NCBI GenBank assembly: GCA_945883885.1
Contig: CAMCYM010000015.1
Span: 1 to 14,619, forward strand
Direction: 5' to 3'
Source: Chryseobacterium gleum
Lineage (GTDB): Bacteria; Bacteroidota; Bacteroidia; Flavobacteriales_D; Sanyastnellaceae
DNA length: 14,619 nucleotides
A program made the position numbers and the translations under genes. The notes under the pieces were generated by a model. That model ran no database searches, was not told the origin of the DNA, and saw only the letters and a list, made by a program, of their open reading frames with translations. Shown here in pieces: positions 6,417 through 13,055 of this stretch; position 1 is the first letter of the stretch, and every line of letters begins with the position of its first letter.

Positions 6417-6809
6417 ATGGTCAACGGTTTCAGCATTTTTCCGGCCACGGCGCTCGTCCTGGGCGGTCTCGCCATCGGCGGTTGCAGCGGTGGGGATGTG
6501 GCGGTACATGAGCACCACGAGGCGGGCGAAACCGCGCATTCGGTGGCGCGGCTCGAGGTGAGCGGGATGACGTGTAAGATGGGTTGTGGGGGCAAGATCA
6601 GCAAGGAGCTGCTCGAACTCGAAGGGGTTGCCCACGCGAACATCGATTTCGTAGAGGGCCGCGAGGTGAATTTTGCGGAAGTGGATTTTGACCCCGAGCG
6701 GGTGGATCCGGAGGTGTTCGCCTCTACGGTGGAAGAGATTGCGGGGGGCATCTATTCGGTCGGCGAAGTCGACGTGACGCATTACGCCGAGGCCGCGACC
6801 TTGCCGTGA
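6417..6809 (+). CDS. lipoprotein with heavy-metal-associated (HMA) domain
   Basis: 130 residues from the ATG at 6417. Residues 1-23 are a lipoprotein signal peptide ending in a lipobox (AIGGC, C23). A short His-rich linker (HEHHEAGETAH, 31-41) leads to an HMA domain of about 65 residues, with the metal loop GMTCKMGCGGKI at 50-61 (C53 and C57) and the family pattern 'LEGVAHANIDFVEGREVNF'. HMA domains bind Cu(I) or similar soft metals; here the domain would be lipid-anchored outside the cytoplasm. The CxxxC spacing, rather than CxxC, is frequent in Bacteroidota HMA proteins. The frame is open to 6318, but the upstream part lacks a signal sequence and includes the -7 element. Its TGA overlaps the GTG start of ctaA (GTGA), so the two are coupled; a role in metal supply or protection during heme A/cytochrome oxidase assembly is inference. 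Mercury binding (MerP-like) is an alternative. Confidence 0.88.
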   Translation: MVNGFSIFPATALVLGGLAIGGCSGGDVAVHEHHEAGETAHSVARLEVSGMTCKMGCGGKISKELLELEGVAHANIDFVEGREVNFAEVDFDPERVDPEVFASTVEEIAGGIYSVGEVDVTHYAEAATLP

Positions 6810-7864
6810 ACGCAGAGCTGCGGCGGGTGCGCCGCTGGGCGCGGGTAGCGCTGGCATCGGCGATGCTCGTGGTGCTTGCAGGGGCCGTGGTGCGTACCAC
6901 CGGATCGGGGATGGGCTGCCCGGATTGGCCCAAATGCTTCGGCCTCGCCATTCCGCCCACCCGGCTGGACCAAGTGCGCTGGGCGCCTGCCACTGCCTAC
7001 AACGAGGGCAGGATGGTCCTCGAATCGGACACCTTGTGGGTCGCCGTGTCGGACCACACCAGCGGTGCGGCAGGATTCACAGCGGAGCGGGAGGCGGGCT
7101 ACTGGTCGGCGTACACGGTCCACGACTACACGCATTTCGCGCCGCACCATACGTGGATCGAGTTCATCAACCGCTTGCTGGGGGCATGGACCGGGGTGCC
7201 GGCCCTCCTGCTGCTCGCGTGTGCAGCCCTGCTCGGGATGCGGCATGGGCGGTGGAGGCCGTTTCTTGCGGCCATCATCGGCCTGGTGCTGCTCGGCTAC
7301 GTCGCGTGGCTCGGCAAGCTCGTGGTAGACGGCAACCTGGTTCCCTTCTCCATCACGAAGCACATGCTCGGGGCCGTGGCCATCGTGGTTGCCTTCGCAG
7401 CGGCGCTATCGGCAGCAACGCCGGTTTCTCCGGACGAACCGGTCCGGGCGCTACCGGGCCACCGCGGCCGTTGGCAGGCAGTGCTGGCGCTCTCGGGCGC
7501 CATCGCCCTCGCCCAGCTCGTCTTCGGCACGCAGGTCCGCGAGGCCGTGGATGCAGCGGCGTCTGCTGGCATTCCGCGGGCGGAGTGGCTGGATGCCTTG
7601 CCGGCGTGGTGGAAGGGCCACCGTTCTGCAGCCTGGGCCGTGGCGCTCGTGCATGCGGTTTGGCTCGTGCCCGCGGTGCGCAGTGGGGCGTTCAGAGGCT
7701 GGTCGGTACCAGGGGCCACCCTCGCTGTACTCGCGGCCCAATTCGCCACCGGTCTCCTCTTCGCCTACGCCGGCATGCCCGCGTGGTCGCAGCCCATCCA
7801 CCTGGTGCTCGGCGTGTTGCTGGTCGTGCTGGACGCGTGGGCGTTCCTCCGATTGCGTACGTGA
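6806..7864 (+). CDS. ctaA: heme A synthase (COX15/CtaA family)
   Basis: 352 residues, an eight-helix inner-membrane protein. CtaA oxidises the C8 methyl group of heme O to the formyl group of heme A, the cofactor of aa3-type cytochrome oxidases. Visible: helix 1 with 'VVRTTGSGMGCPDWPKCFG' (residues 28-46), including the Cys pair C38/C44 of the first external loop; 'HHTWIEFINRLLGAW' (114-128) with the conserved Glu and His; 'WLGKLVVDGNLVPFSITKHM' (168-187) with H186; then a second half with LAQLVFGTQVRE (235-246), 'GHRSAAWAVALVHAV' (271-285) and 'PIHLVLGVL' (330-338, H332). These His are the expected heme ligands. The start is GTG at 6806, overlapping the TGA of the HMA lipoprotein gene. The stop is immediately adjacent to that of the convergent hemD-like gene, with no terminator between. 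It implies that the organism respires aerobically with a heme A oxidase. Confidence 0.95.
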   Translation: MNAELRRVRRWARVALASAMLVVLAGAVVRTTGSGMGCPDWPKCFGLAIPPTRLDQVRWAPATAYNEGRMVLESDTLWVAVSDHTSGAAGFTAEREAGYWSAYTVHDYTHFAPHHTWIEFINRLLGAWTGVPALLLLACAALLGMRHGRWRPFLAAIIGLVLLGYVAWLGKLVVDGNLVPFSITKHMLGAVAIVVAFAAALSAATPVSPDEPVRALPGHRGRWQAVLALSGAIALAQLVFGTQVREAVDAAASAGIPRAEWLDALPAWWKGHRSAAWAVALVHAVWLVPAVRSGAFRGWSVPGATLAVLAAQFATGLLFAYAGMPAWSQPIHLVLGVLLVVLDAWAFLRLRT

Positions 7865-9193
7865 TCAGGCGCCGAGGTCGGACTCCGCCTCGACCGCCAG
7901 CGCCCAAACCAGCGCCTCCCACACCGCCTCATCGTCCGCACGGACACTGACAGCATGCGGTGCGCATCCGAGGTCGCGGGCCGCATCGGCCGTGGAGGCG
8001 TGGACGGCCACCAGCACCGGAGCTGCACACGGAGCTCCCGCTCCGCCATTCAGCCCCATGCGGTGCTTCCAAGCTTTCATGGCGGCGGGACCGGTCAGCA
8101 CCGCGGCATCGTGCTCCGGCAATGCTCCTTCGTCCCGGTTCTTCGCGGCATAGGCCAGCCACGGGTGCAACCGAATGGAGGGATAGGGCCGAAACACCTC
8201 TTCCCACCGGGGTACGCTCGAATCGCTGTGGGGAATCAAGACATCCGCCGGACCCAGCGGCCCGATGAAATCCGCGAACTCCTTCATGGCTTCCCCGGGA
8301 GCGCTGTGCCCGATCCAATCCGGATGGCACCCGGCTGGCAGGGAAGCAGCTGCGGCGCGCGAGCTGCACGCCCAGTTGTAGTCCGCCCGGGGAAAATCCG
8401 CAGGCAGTCCGTTCTCTGCCGCCTGTGGCGAGTGGATCCAAACCCAACGTCCGTGTCGGTCATCGGCCTCCACGTGCGGCACGGAATTCCCGGTCGGCGC
8501 AAAGGCGATGAGCGGTTCGTGCAGCAGGGACCACCCCGCCTCTTCGACCCAACTCCGGAACGCGCCCGAAGTTTCCTCGGCCGTCCGGGCCATCAGGATG
8601 CGCTTCGCCACGGGATGGGTGGCTCCGGTTAGCAGCCGCTGCGCGGTAGGGTCCGGCTCGGACGAAGCGTGCAGCGCGGTCGCTGTGCGCCGGATGCGTC
8701 CGCCTTCATGGAATACCGCCGCGAGGACTCCGCCGCCGAAGACGTGCGCCCCCACCGCTTCGAAGGGTGTCCCGGCACAAGCCTGTACTACGGCCTGCTC
8801 AAAGGCCACATCGCGCGCCGTGGGGCCGTGGTTGAGACGCGCCACCGCGGGGATGCGGGCATCTCCAGGGCGCATGAACAGTCCGAAAGCTCCCGTCGCA
8901 GGTGCCGGCACTTCGACGGCCGAGGCCGCGGCGACCGTGCGTTCCAGCAGCGCGACGCGCTCGAAGCCGCCCGTGACCCCGGGATCGTCCACGGCGTGCA
9001 CGAAGACATCTGCATCGCCGGTGGATACGGAGTCCGCAGCTGCCCGGGCGGTCCCTCCGGGGGTCAACAGCAACTCTGCCCCGATTCCTGTACCGTCCAA
9101 CGCATCGCGGACCGCGCGCGCAGCGGACAGGGCATCGGTCGAACCGTCCGCACAGATGCGGAGTCGAGCAACTGGGGCGGAGGCAGGGGTCAT
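7865..9193 (-). CDS. hemD: HemD-like uroporphyrinogen-III synthase fused to a degenerate HemC-like domain
   Basis: 442 residues. The C-terminal part (about 196-435) fits HemD, which closes hydroxymethylbilane to uroporphyrinogen III: opening 'KRILMARTAEETSGAFRSWV' (198-213), 'RWVWIHSPQAAENGLP', 'LGPADVLIPHSD' and 'HDAAVLTGPAAMKAW' match the pattern of two alternating domains. The N-terminal ~190 residues look like a shortened porphobilinogen deaminase (HemC): 'GDADVFVHAVDD' (59-70) against the usual aDiAVHSlKDvP, and 'ARLNHGPTARDVAFEQAVV' (118-136) followed by GTPFEAVGAHV (141-151) against the usual GGCqvPiGA. The cysteine that carries the dipyrromethane cofactor is replaced (Pro at that place), the first-domain Arg is lost, and roughly 100 residues are missing, so this half is probably not catalytic. 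It starts 16 bases after the nrdA stop, in one operon with nrdB-nrdA. HemD is a poorly conserved family, so the assignment is good but not certain. Confidence 0.75.
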   Translation of the reverse strand: MTPASAPVARLRICADGSTDALSAARAVRDALDGTGIGAELLLTPGGTARAAADSVSTGDADVFVHAVDDPGVTGGFERVALLERTVAAASAVEVPAPATGAFGLFMRPGDARIPAVARLNHGPTARDVAFEQAVVQACAGTPFEAVGAHVFGGGVLAAVFHEGGRIRRTATALHASSEPDPTAQRLLTGATHPVAKRILMARTAEETSGAFRSWVEEAGWSLLHEPLIAFAPTGNSVPHVEADDRHGRWVWIHSPQAAENGLPADFPRADYNWACSSRAAAASLPAGCHPDWIGHSAPGEAMKEFADFIGPLGPADVLIPHSDSSVPRWEEVFRPYPSIRLHPWLAYAAKNRDEGALPEHDAAVLTGPAAMKAWKHRMGLNGGAGAPCAAPVLVAVHASTADAARDLGCAPHAVSVRADDEAVWEALVWALAVEAESDLGA

Positions 9194-9209
9194 CCGTACA
9201 GGGGGCGGA

Positions 9210-11615
9210 TCAGCCGCTGCACATTTCGCAGTCCGGCCCGTTCTCGATCGAACAGGCGAGGGCAGCTTGTTCCGTTCCGATGGTCGTGGGAACGACCGGA
9301 GCTTGAACGACCGCGGCTGGTGCCTCTACGGAGGCCGTGACCGGCGCGCTCTTGTACTTCTTGTCTACCGTGAACTTGATGGCATCCGTGGCCGCCTTCG
9401 TGCGGAGGTAGTATATGCCCGTCTTCAATCCCTTCTTCCAGGAGTAGAAGTGCATGGACGTGAGCTTCGCGGCATTCACGTTCTCCATGAACACGTTGAG
9501 CGACTGCGATTGGCAGATGAACGCGCCCCGGTCGGCGGACATGTCGATGATCGAGCGCTGCGGAATCTCCCAAGCCGTCCGATAGAGGGCCTTCAGGTTA
9601 TCGGGGATGTCGTCGATGTGCTGCACCGAGCCGTTCGCCGCGATGATGCGGTTCTTCATGTCTTCGTTCCAAAGCCCCAGACGGGTGAGGTCCCGCAGCA
9701 GGTGCTTGTTGACGATGATGAACTCGCCGGAGAGCACACGGCGCGTGTAGATGTTCGAGGTGTAGGGTTCGAAGCACTCGTTGTTTCCGAGCACCTGCGC
9801 AGTCGAGGCCGTGGGCATGGGCGCCAGCAGCAGCGAGTTGCGCAAGCCGTGTTGCTTGATTTCCTCCTTGAGGATGTCCCATTCCCACCGGGCGGTGGGC
9901 GTCACGCCCCAGAGGTCGAACTGCAGCTGACCGCGTGAAGCCGGAGAGCCCGCGAACGTCTCGTACGCACCTTCCGCCCGGGCCAAATCTTTCGATGCGG
10001 TGGCCGCGGCGTAATAAATGGTCTCGAAAATCTCGCGGTTCAGGGCACGGGCCTCCTCAGAATCAAAGGGAAGGCGCAGCAAGATGAACGCATCGGCCAG
10101 TCCCTGCACACCGATTCCGATGGGCCGGTGGCGCATGTTTGAGTTGCGCGCTTCCGGAATCGGGTAGTAGTTCCGGTCGATGATGCGGTTCAAGTTCTTC
10201 GTCACACGGTACGTGACTTCGAAGAGCTTGTCGTGGTCAAAGCCGTTCTCTGTGACGAATTTCGGGAGGGCGATGGAGGCCAAATTGCACACCGCCACTT
10301 CATCCGGCGCCGTGTATTCGATGATCTCCGTGCAGAGGTTCGAGGACCGGATGGTGCCGAGGTTTTGCTGGTTCGACTTGCGGTTCGCAGCGTCTTTGAA
10401 CAGCATGTAGGGTGTCCCGGTCTCGATTTGGGACTCTAAGACCTTGAACCACAAGTCCTGAGCCTTGATGGTCTTGCGGCCTTTGCCCTCCGACTCGTAC
10501 TTCGTGTAGAGCGCTTCGAAGGCTTCGCTGTGCACATCGGCGAGGCCCGGGCACTCGTTCGGGCACATCAACGTCCACTCTCCGTTTTCTTCGACCCGCT
10601 TCATGAACAGGTCCGGAATCCAGAGCGCGTAGAACAGGTCCCGCGCGCGCTGCTCTTCTTTTCCGTGGTTCTTCTTCAGCTCAAGGAAGTCGAAGATGTC
10701 CGCATGCCACGGCTCGATGTACACGGCGAAGGAACCCTTCCGCTTTCCGCCGCCTTGGTCGACATAGCGGGCGGTGTCGTTGAAGACGCGCAGCATCGGG
10801 ACGATGCCGTTCGAGGTGCCATTCGTTCCTCGGATGTACGAACCGGTGGCGCGGATGTCGTGGATGGCCAGGCCGATGCCGCCGGCGTTTTGGGAAATCT
10901 TCGCGCACTGCTTCAGCGTGTCGTAGATGCCGGTGATGCTGTCTTCCTTCATGGTGAGGAGGAAGCAGCTGGACATCTGCGGCTTCGGCGTGCCGGAGTT
11001 GAAGAGCGTGGGAGTGGCGTGGGTGAACCAGCCCTCGCTCATCATGTGGTAGGTCTCCGCCACCGCATCGAGGTCGTCCTTGTGGATGCCCACGGCCACA
11101 CGCATCAGCATGTGCTGCGGACGTTCCGCAATCTTGCCGTTGATTTTCAGCAAGTAGGAACGCTCAAGGGTCTTGAAGCCGAAGTAATCGTAGTTGAAAT
11201 CGCGGTCGTAGATGATCGTGGAGTCGAGGAATTCCCCGTGGTCCGTCACGATGTCCATCACGTCGTCCGCGATGAGGCTGGCGTTCGCGCCGGTCACCGG
11301 ATCGATGTAGGTGTACAGCTCGTGCATCGTTTCTGCGAAGGACTTGTGGGTCGACTTGTGCAGGTTCGATACGGCGATGCGGCTGGCCAAACTGGCGTAG
11401 TCAGGGTGCGATACAGCGTTCGTCGCCGCAACTTCAGCGGCGAGGTTGTCCAGCTCGGTGGTGGTGACGCCGTCGTACACGCCTTCGATGACGCGCATCG
11501 CAATCTTCACCGGATCCACACTGTCGTGCAGCCCGTAGCACAACTTCTTGATGCGGGCCGTGATCTTATCGAACTGGACGGGCTCGCGTCGGCCGTCTCG
11601 CTTGACTACATGCAT
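9210..11615 (-). CDS. nrdA: class Ia ribonucleoside-diphosphate reductase, large (alpha) subunit
   Basis: 801 residues. Reduces ribonucleoside diphosphates to deoxy forms using a radical delivered from NrdB. An N-terminal ATP-cone (residues 1 to about 90, VVKRDGRREPVQFDKI) gives allosteric activity control. Catalytic residues are visible: C217 in SSCFLL, N426-C428-E430 in SSNLCTEI (C428 is the thiyl radical site), C443 in AVCNLASIAL, the phosphate-binding MPTASTAQVLGNNE (600-613), the tandem Tyr Y735-Y736 of the radical path (TGIYYLRT), and the C-terminal redox pair C796/C799 (DCEMCSG) that is recharged by thioredoxin or glutaredoxin. An Ala/Pro/Val-rich flexible linker (about 757-788) precedes that tail. 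It lies 41 bases downstream of nrdB and 16 bases upstream of the hemD-like gene. No inactivating change is seen. Confidence 0.98.
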   Translation of the reverse strand: MHVVKRDGRREPVQFDKITARIKKLCYGLHDSVDPVKIAMRVIEGVYDGVTTTELDNLAAEVAATNAVSHPDYASLASRIAVSNLHKSTHKSFAETMHELYTYIDPVTGANASLIADDVMDIVTDHGEFLDSTIIYDRDFNYDYFGFKTLERSYLLKINGKIAERPQHMLMRVAVGIHKDDLDAVAETYHMMSEGWFTHATPTLFNSGTPKPQMSSCFLLTMKEDSITGIYDTLKQCAKISQNAGGIGLAIHDIRATGSYIRGTNGTSNGIVPMLRVFNDTARYVDQGGGKRKGSFAVYIEPWHADIFDFLELKKNHGKEEQRARDLFYALWIPDLFMKRVEENGEWTLMCPNECPGLADVHSEAFEALYTKYESEGKGRKTIKAQDLWFKVLESQIETGTPYMLFKDAANRKSNQQNLGTIRSSNLCTEIIEYTAPDEVAVCNLASIALPKFVTENGFDHDKLFEVTYRVTKNLNRIIDRNYYPIPEARNSNMRHRPIGIGVQGLADAFILLRLPFDSEEARALNREIFETIYYAAATASKDLARAEGAYETFAGSPASRGQLQFDLWGVTPTARWEWDILKEEIKQHGLRNSLLLAPMPTASTAQVLGNNECFEPYTSNIYTRRVLSGEFIIVNKHLLRDLTRLGLWNEDMKNRIIAANGSVQHIDDIPDNLKALYRTAWEIPQRSIIDMSADRGAFICQSQSLNVFMENVNAAKLTSMHFYSWKKGLKTGIYYLRTKAATDAIKFTVDKKYKSAPVTASVEAPAAVVQAPVVPTTIGTEQAALACSIENGPDCEMCSG

Positions 11616-11656
11616 GAGCGAAAGAAACGAAAGGTTAAAATGGAAACAGCCCGTGC

Positions 11657-12715
11657 TCAGAAATCCGCGTCCAGCGAGAAGCCGGCGGATTCCTCAGAGC
11701 CCTTGTTCAACACGCCGGCTTTCTGGTACTCCCCGACGCGCTTTTCGAAGAAATTCGTCTTCCCTTGGAGCGAAATCATGTCCATGAAATCGAAGGGGTT
11801 CGTGACGTTGTATTCTTTCTCCTGACCGAGCTCGACGAGCAAGCGGTCTGCCACGAATTCGATGTACTGGCTCATGAGCTCGGCGTTCATGCCGATCAAG
11901 CGGACCGGAAGGGCTTCGCAGATGAACTCCTTCTCGATGGCCACCGCGTCGGTGATGATCTTGCGGACGGTAGCCTTCGGCAGCTTGTTCACCACGTGGT
12001 TGTTGTAGAGCAAGCACGCAAAGTCGCAGTGCAACCCTTCATCGCGGGAAATCAGCTCGTTCGAAAAGCTCAGGCCCGGCATCAAGCCGCGCTTCTTCAG
12101 CCAGAAAATGGAGCAGAAGCTGCCGCTGAAGAAGATGCCCTCCACCGCGGCAAAGGCGATCAACCGCTCTGCAAAGCTGCCGTTCTCGATCCAGTTCAGG
12201 GCCCAGTCTGCCTTCTTCTTCACGCAGTCGAGCGTTTCGATGGCGCGGAACAGGCGGTCTTTCTCCACCGAGTCCTTGATGTACGTGTCGATGAGCAGCG
12301 AGTAGGTTTCCGAATGGATGTTCTCCATCATGATTTGGAACCCGTAGAAGAACTTTGCTTCCGTGTACTGGACTTCCGCGACGAAATTCTCGGCGAGGTT
12401 CTCGTTCACGATGCCATCGGAGGCCGCGAAAAAGGCGAGGATGTGCTTGATGAAGTAACGCTCGTCGTCGTTCAGCTTGTCTGCCCAGTCCACCACGTCC
12501 GCGGCGAGGTCGATTTCCTCGGCCGTCCAAAAGCTCGCTTCCGCCTTCTTGTAGAACTGCCAAATGTCATCGTGGTCGATGGGGAACAGGACGAACCGGT
12601 TCGGGTTGTCTTCCAAAATGGGCTCGATGACGGCGGTGTTCTCGGGGAGCACTTCGGCAATCGAGGTCTGGAGTCCGGCACGGAGGTCGGCGGGGGCGGA
12701 GAGGTGTTCGTTCAT
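11657..12715 (-). CDS. nrdB: class Ia ribonucleoside-diphosphate reductase, small (beta) subunit
   Basis: 352 residues. Holds the di-iron centre and tyrosyl radical that start each turnover in NrdA. All expected ligands are visible with the right spacing: D100, E131, H134, E192, E226, H229, and the radical tyrosine Y138 in MENIHSETYSL. The sequence is of the eukaryote-like R2 type found in Flavobacteriia ('AFFAASDGIVNENLAENFV', 'AFAAVEGIFFSGSF', 'FSNELISRDEGLHCDFA'), and it ends FSLDADF, nearly the same tail that docks R2 to R1 in animals. The phenoxyl Tyr is present, so this is Ia/Ib-type rather than the Tyr-less Ic type; iron rather than manganese is inferred from the absence of nrdI nearby. 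It is first in the nrdB-nrdA-hemD unit; its 5' flank contains inverted repeats and a possible promoter at 12848-12880. Confidence 0.98.
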   Translation of the reverse strand: MNEHLSAPADLRAGLQTSIAEVLPENTAVIEPILEDNPNRFVLFPIDHDDIWQFYKKAEASFWTAEEIDLAADVVDWADKLNDDERYFIKHILAFFAASDGIVNENLAENFVAEVQYTEAKFFYGFQIMMENIHSETYSLLIDTYIKDSVEKDRLFRAIETLDCVKKKADWALNWIENGSFAERLIAFAAVEGIFFSGSFCSIFWLKKRGLMPGLSFSNELISRDEGLHCDFACLLYNNHVVNKLPKATVRKIITDAVAIEKEFICEALPVRLIGMNAELMSQYIEFVADRLLVELGQEKEYNVTNPFDFMDMISLQGKTNFFEKRVGEYQKAGVLNKGSEESAGFSLDADF

Positions 12716-12733
12716 GTGGAGGATAAAAACGGA

Positions 12734-12791
12734 GATGCAAAGTGCCGGACTCGGTGGGTTGCTGGCTCACGTCTTCGGGGTCCTTTGCATC
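12734..12791 (-). promoter_or_regulatory. long-range inverted repeat in the nrdB leader (possible RNA hairpin)
   Basis: Perfect 9-bp inverted repeat: GATGCAAAG at 12734-12742 and CTTTGCATC at 12783-12791, enclosing 40 bases. On the minus strand the second arm is followed by TCTCCGTTTTT about 10-20 bases before the nrdB ATG, so it could fold as a leader hairpin or weak attenuator. It does not fit a riboswitch class that I can confirm. Confidence 0.4.
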
Positions 12792-12818
12792 GGAGAAAGC
12801 ACCGGGGGCGGTTGCGGG

Positions 12819-12852
12819 ATTTGCCTACAGAACCATTCAGGATCAGGCAAAT
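12819..12852. promoter_or_regulatory. 8-bp inverted repeat overlapping the possible nrdB promoter
   Basis: ATTTGCCT (12819-12826) and AGGCAAAT (12845-12852), a perfect inverted repeat with 18 bases between the arms. The outer arm overlaps the possible -7 element at 12848-12855, so a bound repressor would block initiation. It does not match the NrdR box. Confidence 0.4.
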
Positions 12853-12880
12853 ACAGCGTGCTTTTCTCAGGTTGCTGCAA
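12848..12880 (-). promoter_or_regulatory. possible promoter of nrdB-nrdA-hemD
   Basis: Minus strand: TTG (12880-12878), a 22-base spacer, and TGTATTTG (12855-12848), seven of eight bases like TAnnTTTG when the N positions are free. It would give a leader of about 130 bases that contains the two nearest inverted repeats. Confidence 0.4.
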
Positions 12881-12982
12881 GGAACCTCGGGGACGGGAGC
12901 GAAACATTGCGCCACACCTCCTCTCGGCCCACCAAAGAAAATCACACGCCGGCCGCAACCCCAAACACAAAGAATCCACAAT

Positions 12983-13027
12983 CCCTCGGAGTTGTGAACA
13001 TCGCCCTTGAAAACCCCCTTCCGAGGG
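12983..13027. promoter_or_regulatory. 8-bp inverted repeat upstream of secA
   Basis: CCCTCGGA (12983-12990) and TCCGAGGG (13020-13027), perfect inverted repeat with 29 bases between arms. The proximal arm sits where the -33 element of the secA promoter would be, so it may be an operator. The palindrome CTCCGGAG follows at 13029-13036. Confidence 0.35.
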
Positions 13028-13042
13028 CCTCCGGAGAGTCCG

Positions 13043-13050
13043 TACTTTTG
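13043..13050 (+). promoter_or_regulatory. -7 promoter element of secA
   Basis: TACTTTTG is an exact TAnnTTTG match and ends five bases before the secA ATG. No convincing -33 TTG lies 17-23 bases upstream; only TTCC at 13019-13022. Transcription would begin within about two bases of the start codon. Confidence 0.5.
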
Positions 13051-13055
13051 CGCGC

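Noticed and set aside
10530..11825. 431-codon plus-strand open frame opposite nrdA, and a similar one opposite nrdB (11765-12997)
   Set aside because: Both are mirror frames of highly conserved RNR genes. The second also reads into the intergenic region, but shows no domain or start signal.
12748..12820. Cobalamin riboswitch upstream of nrdB (CCCGCAAC and AGCCAGCAACCCACC islands)
   Set aside because: The invariant GGGAA...GGTG...AATCC, GCCACTG and GGGAAGG segments are not present and the spacing is too short. It is kept only as an open question in the leader finding; not annotated as a riboswitch.
12829..12890. Minus-strand pieces CTGAGA, CCTGATC and GTAGGCAA in order, recalling a TPP riboswitch (THI box)
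   Set aside because: The order is suggestive, but the GGGGTGC/ACCC helix and the P4/P5 pairing are absent, and the same bases form a different perfect 8-bp inverted repeat. nrdB is not a thiamine gene. An Infernal hit to RF00059 would overturn this.
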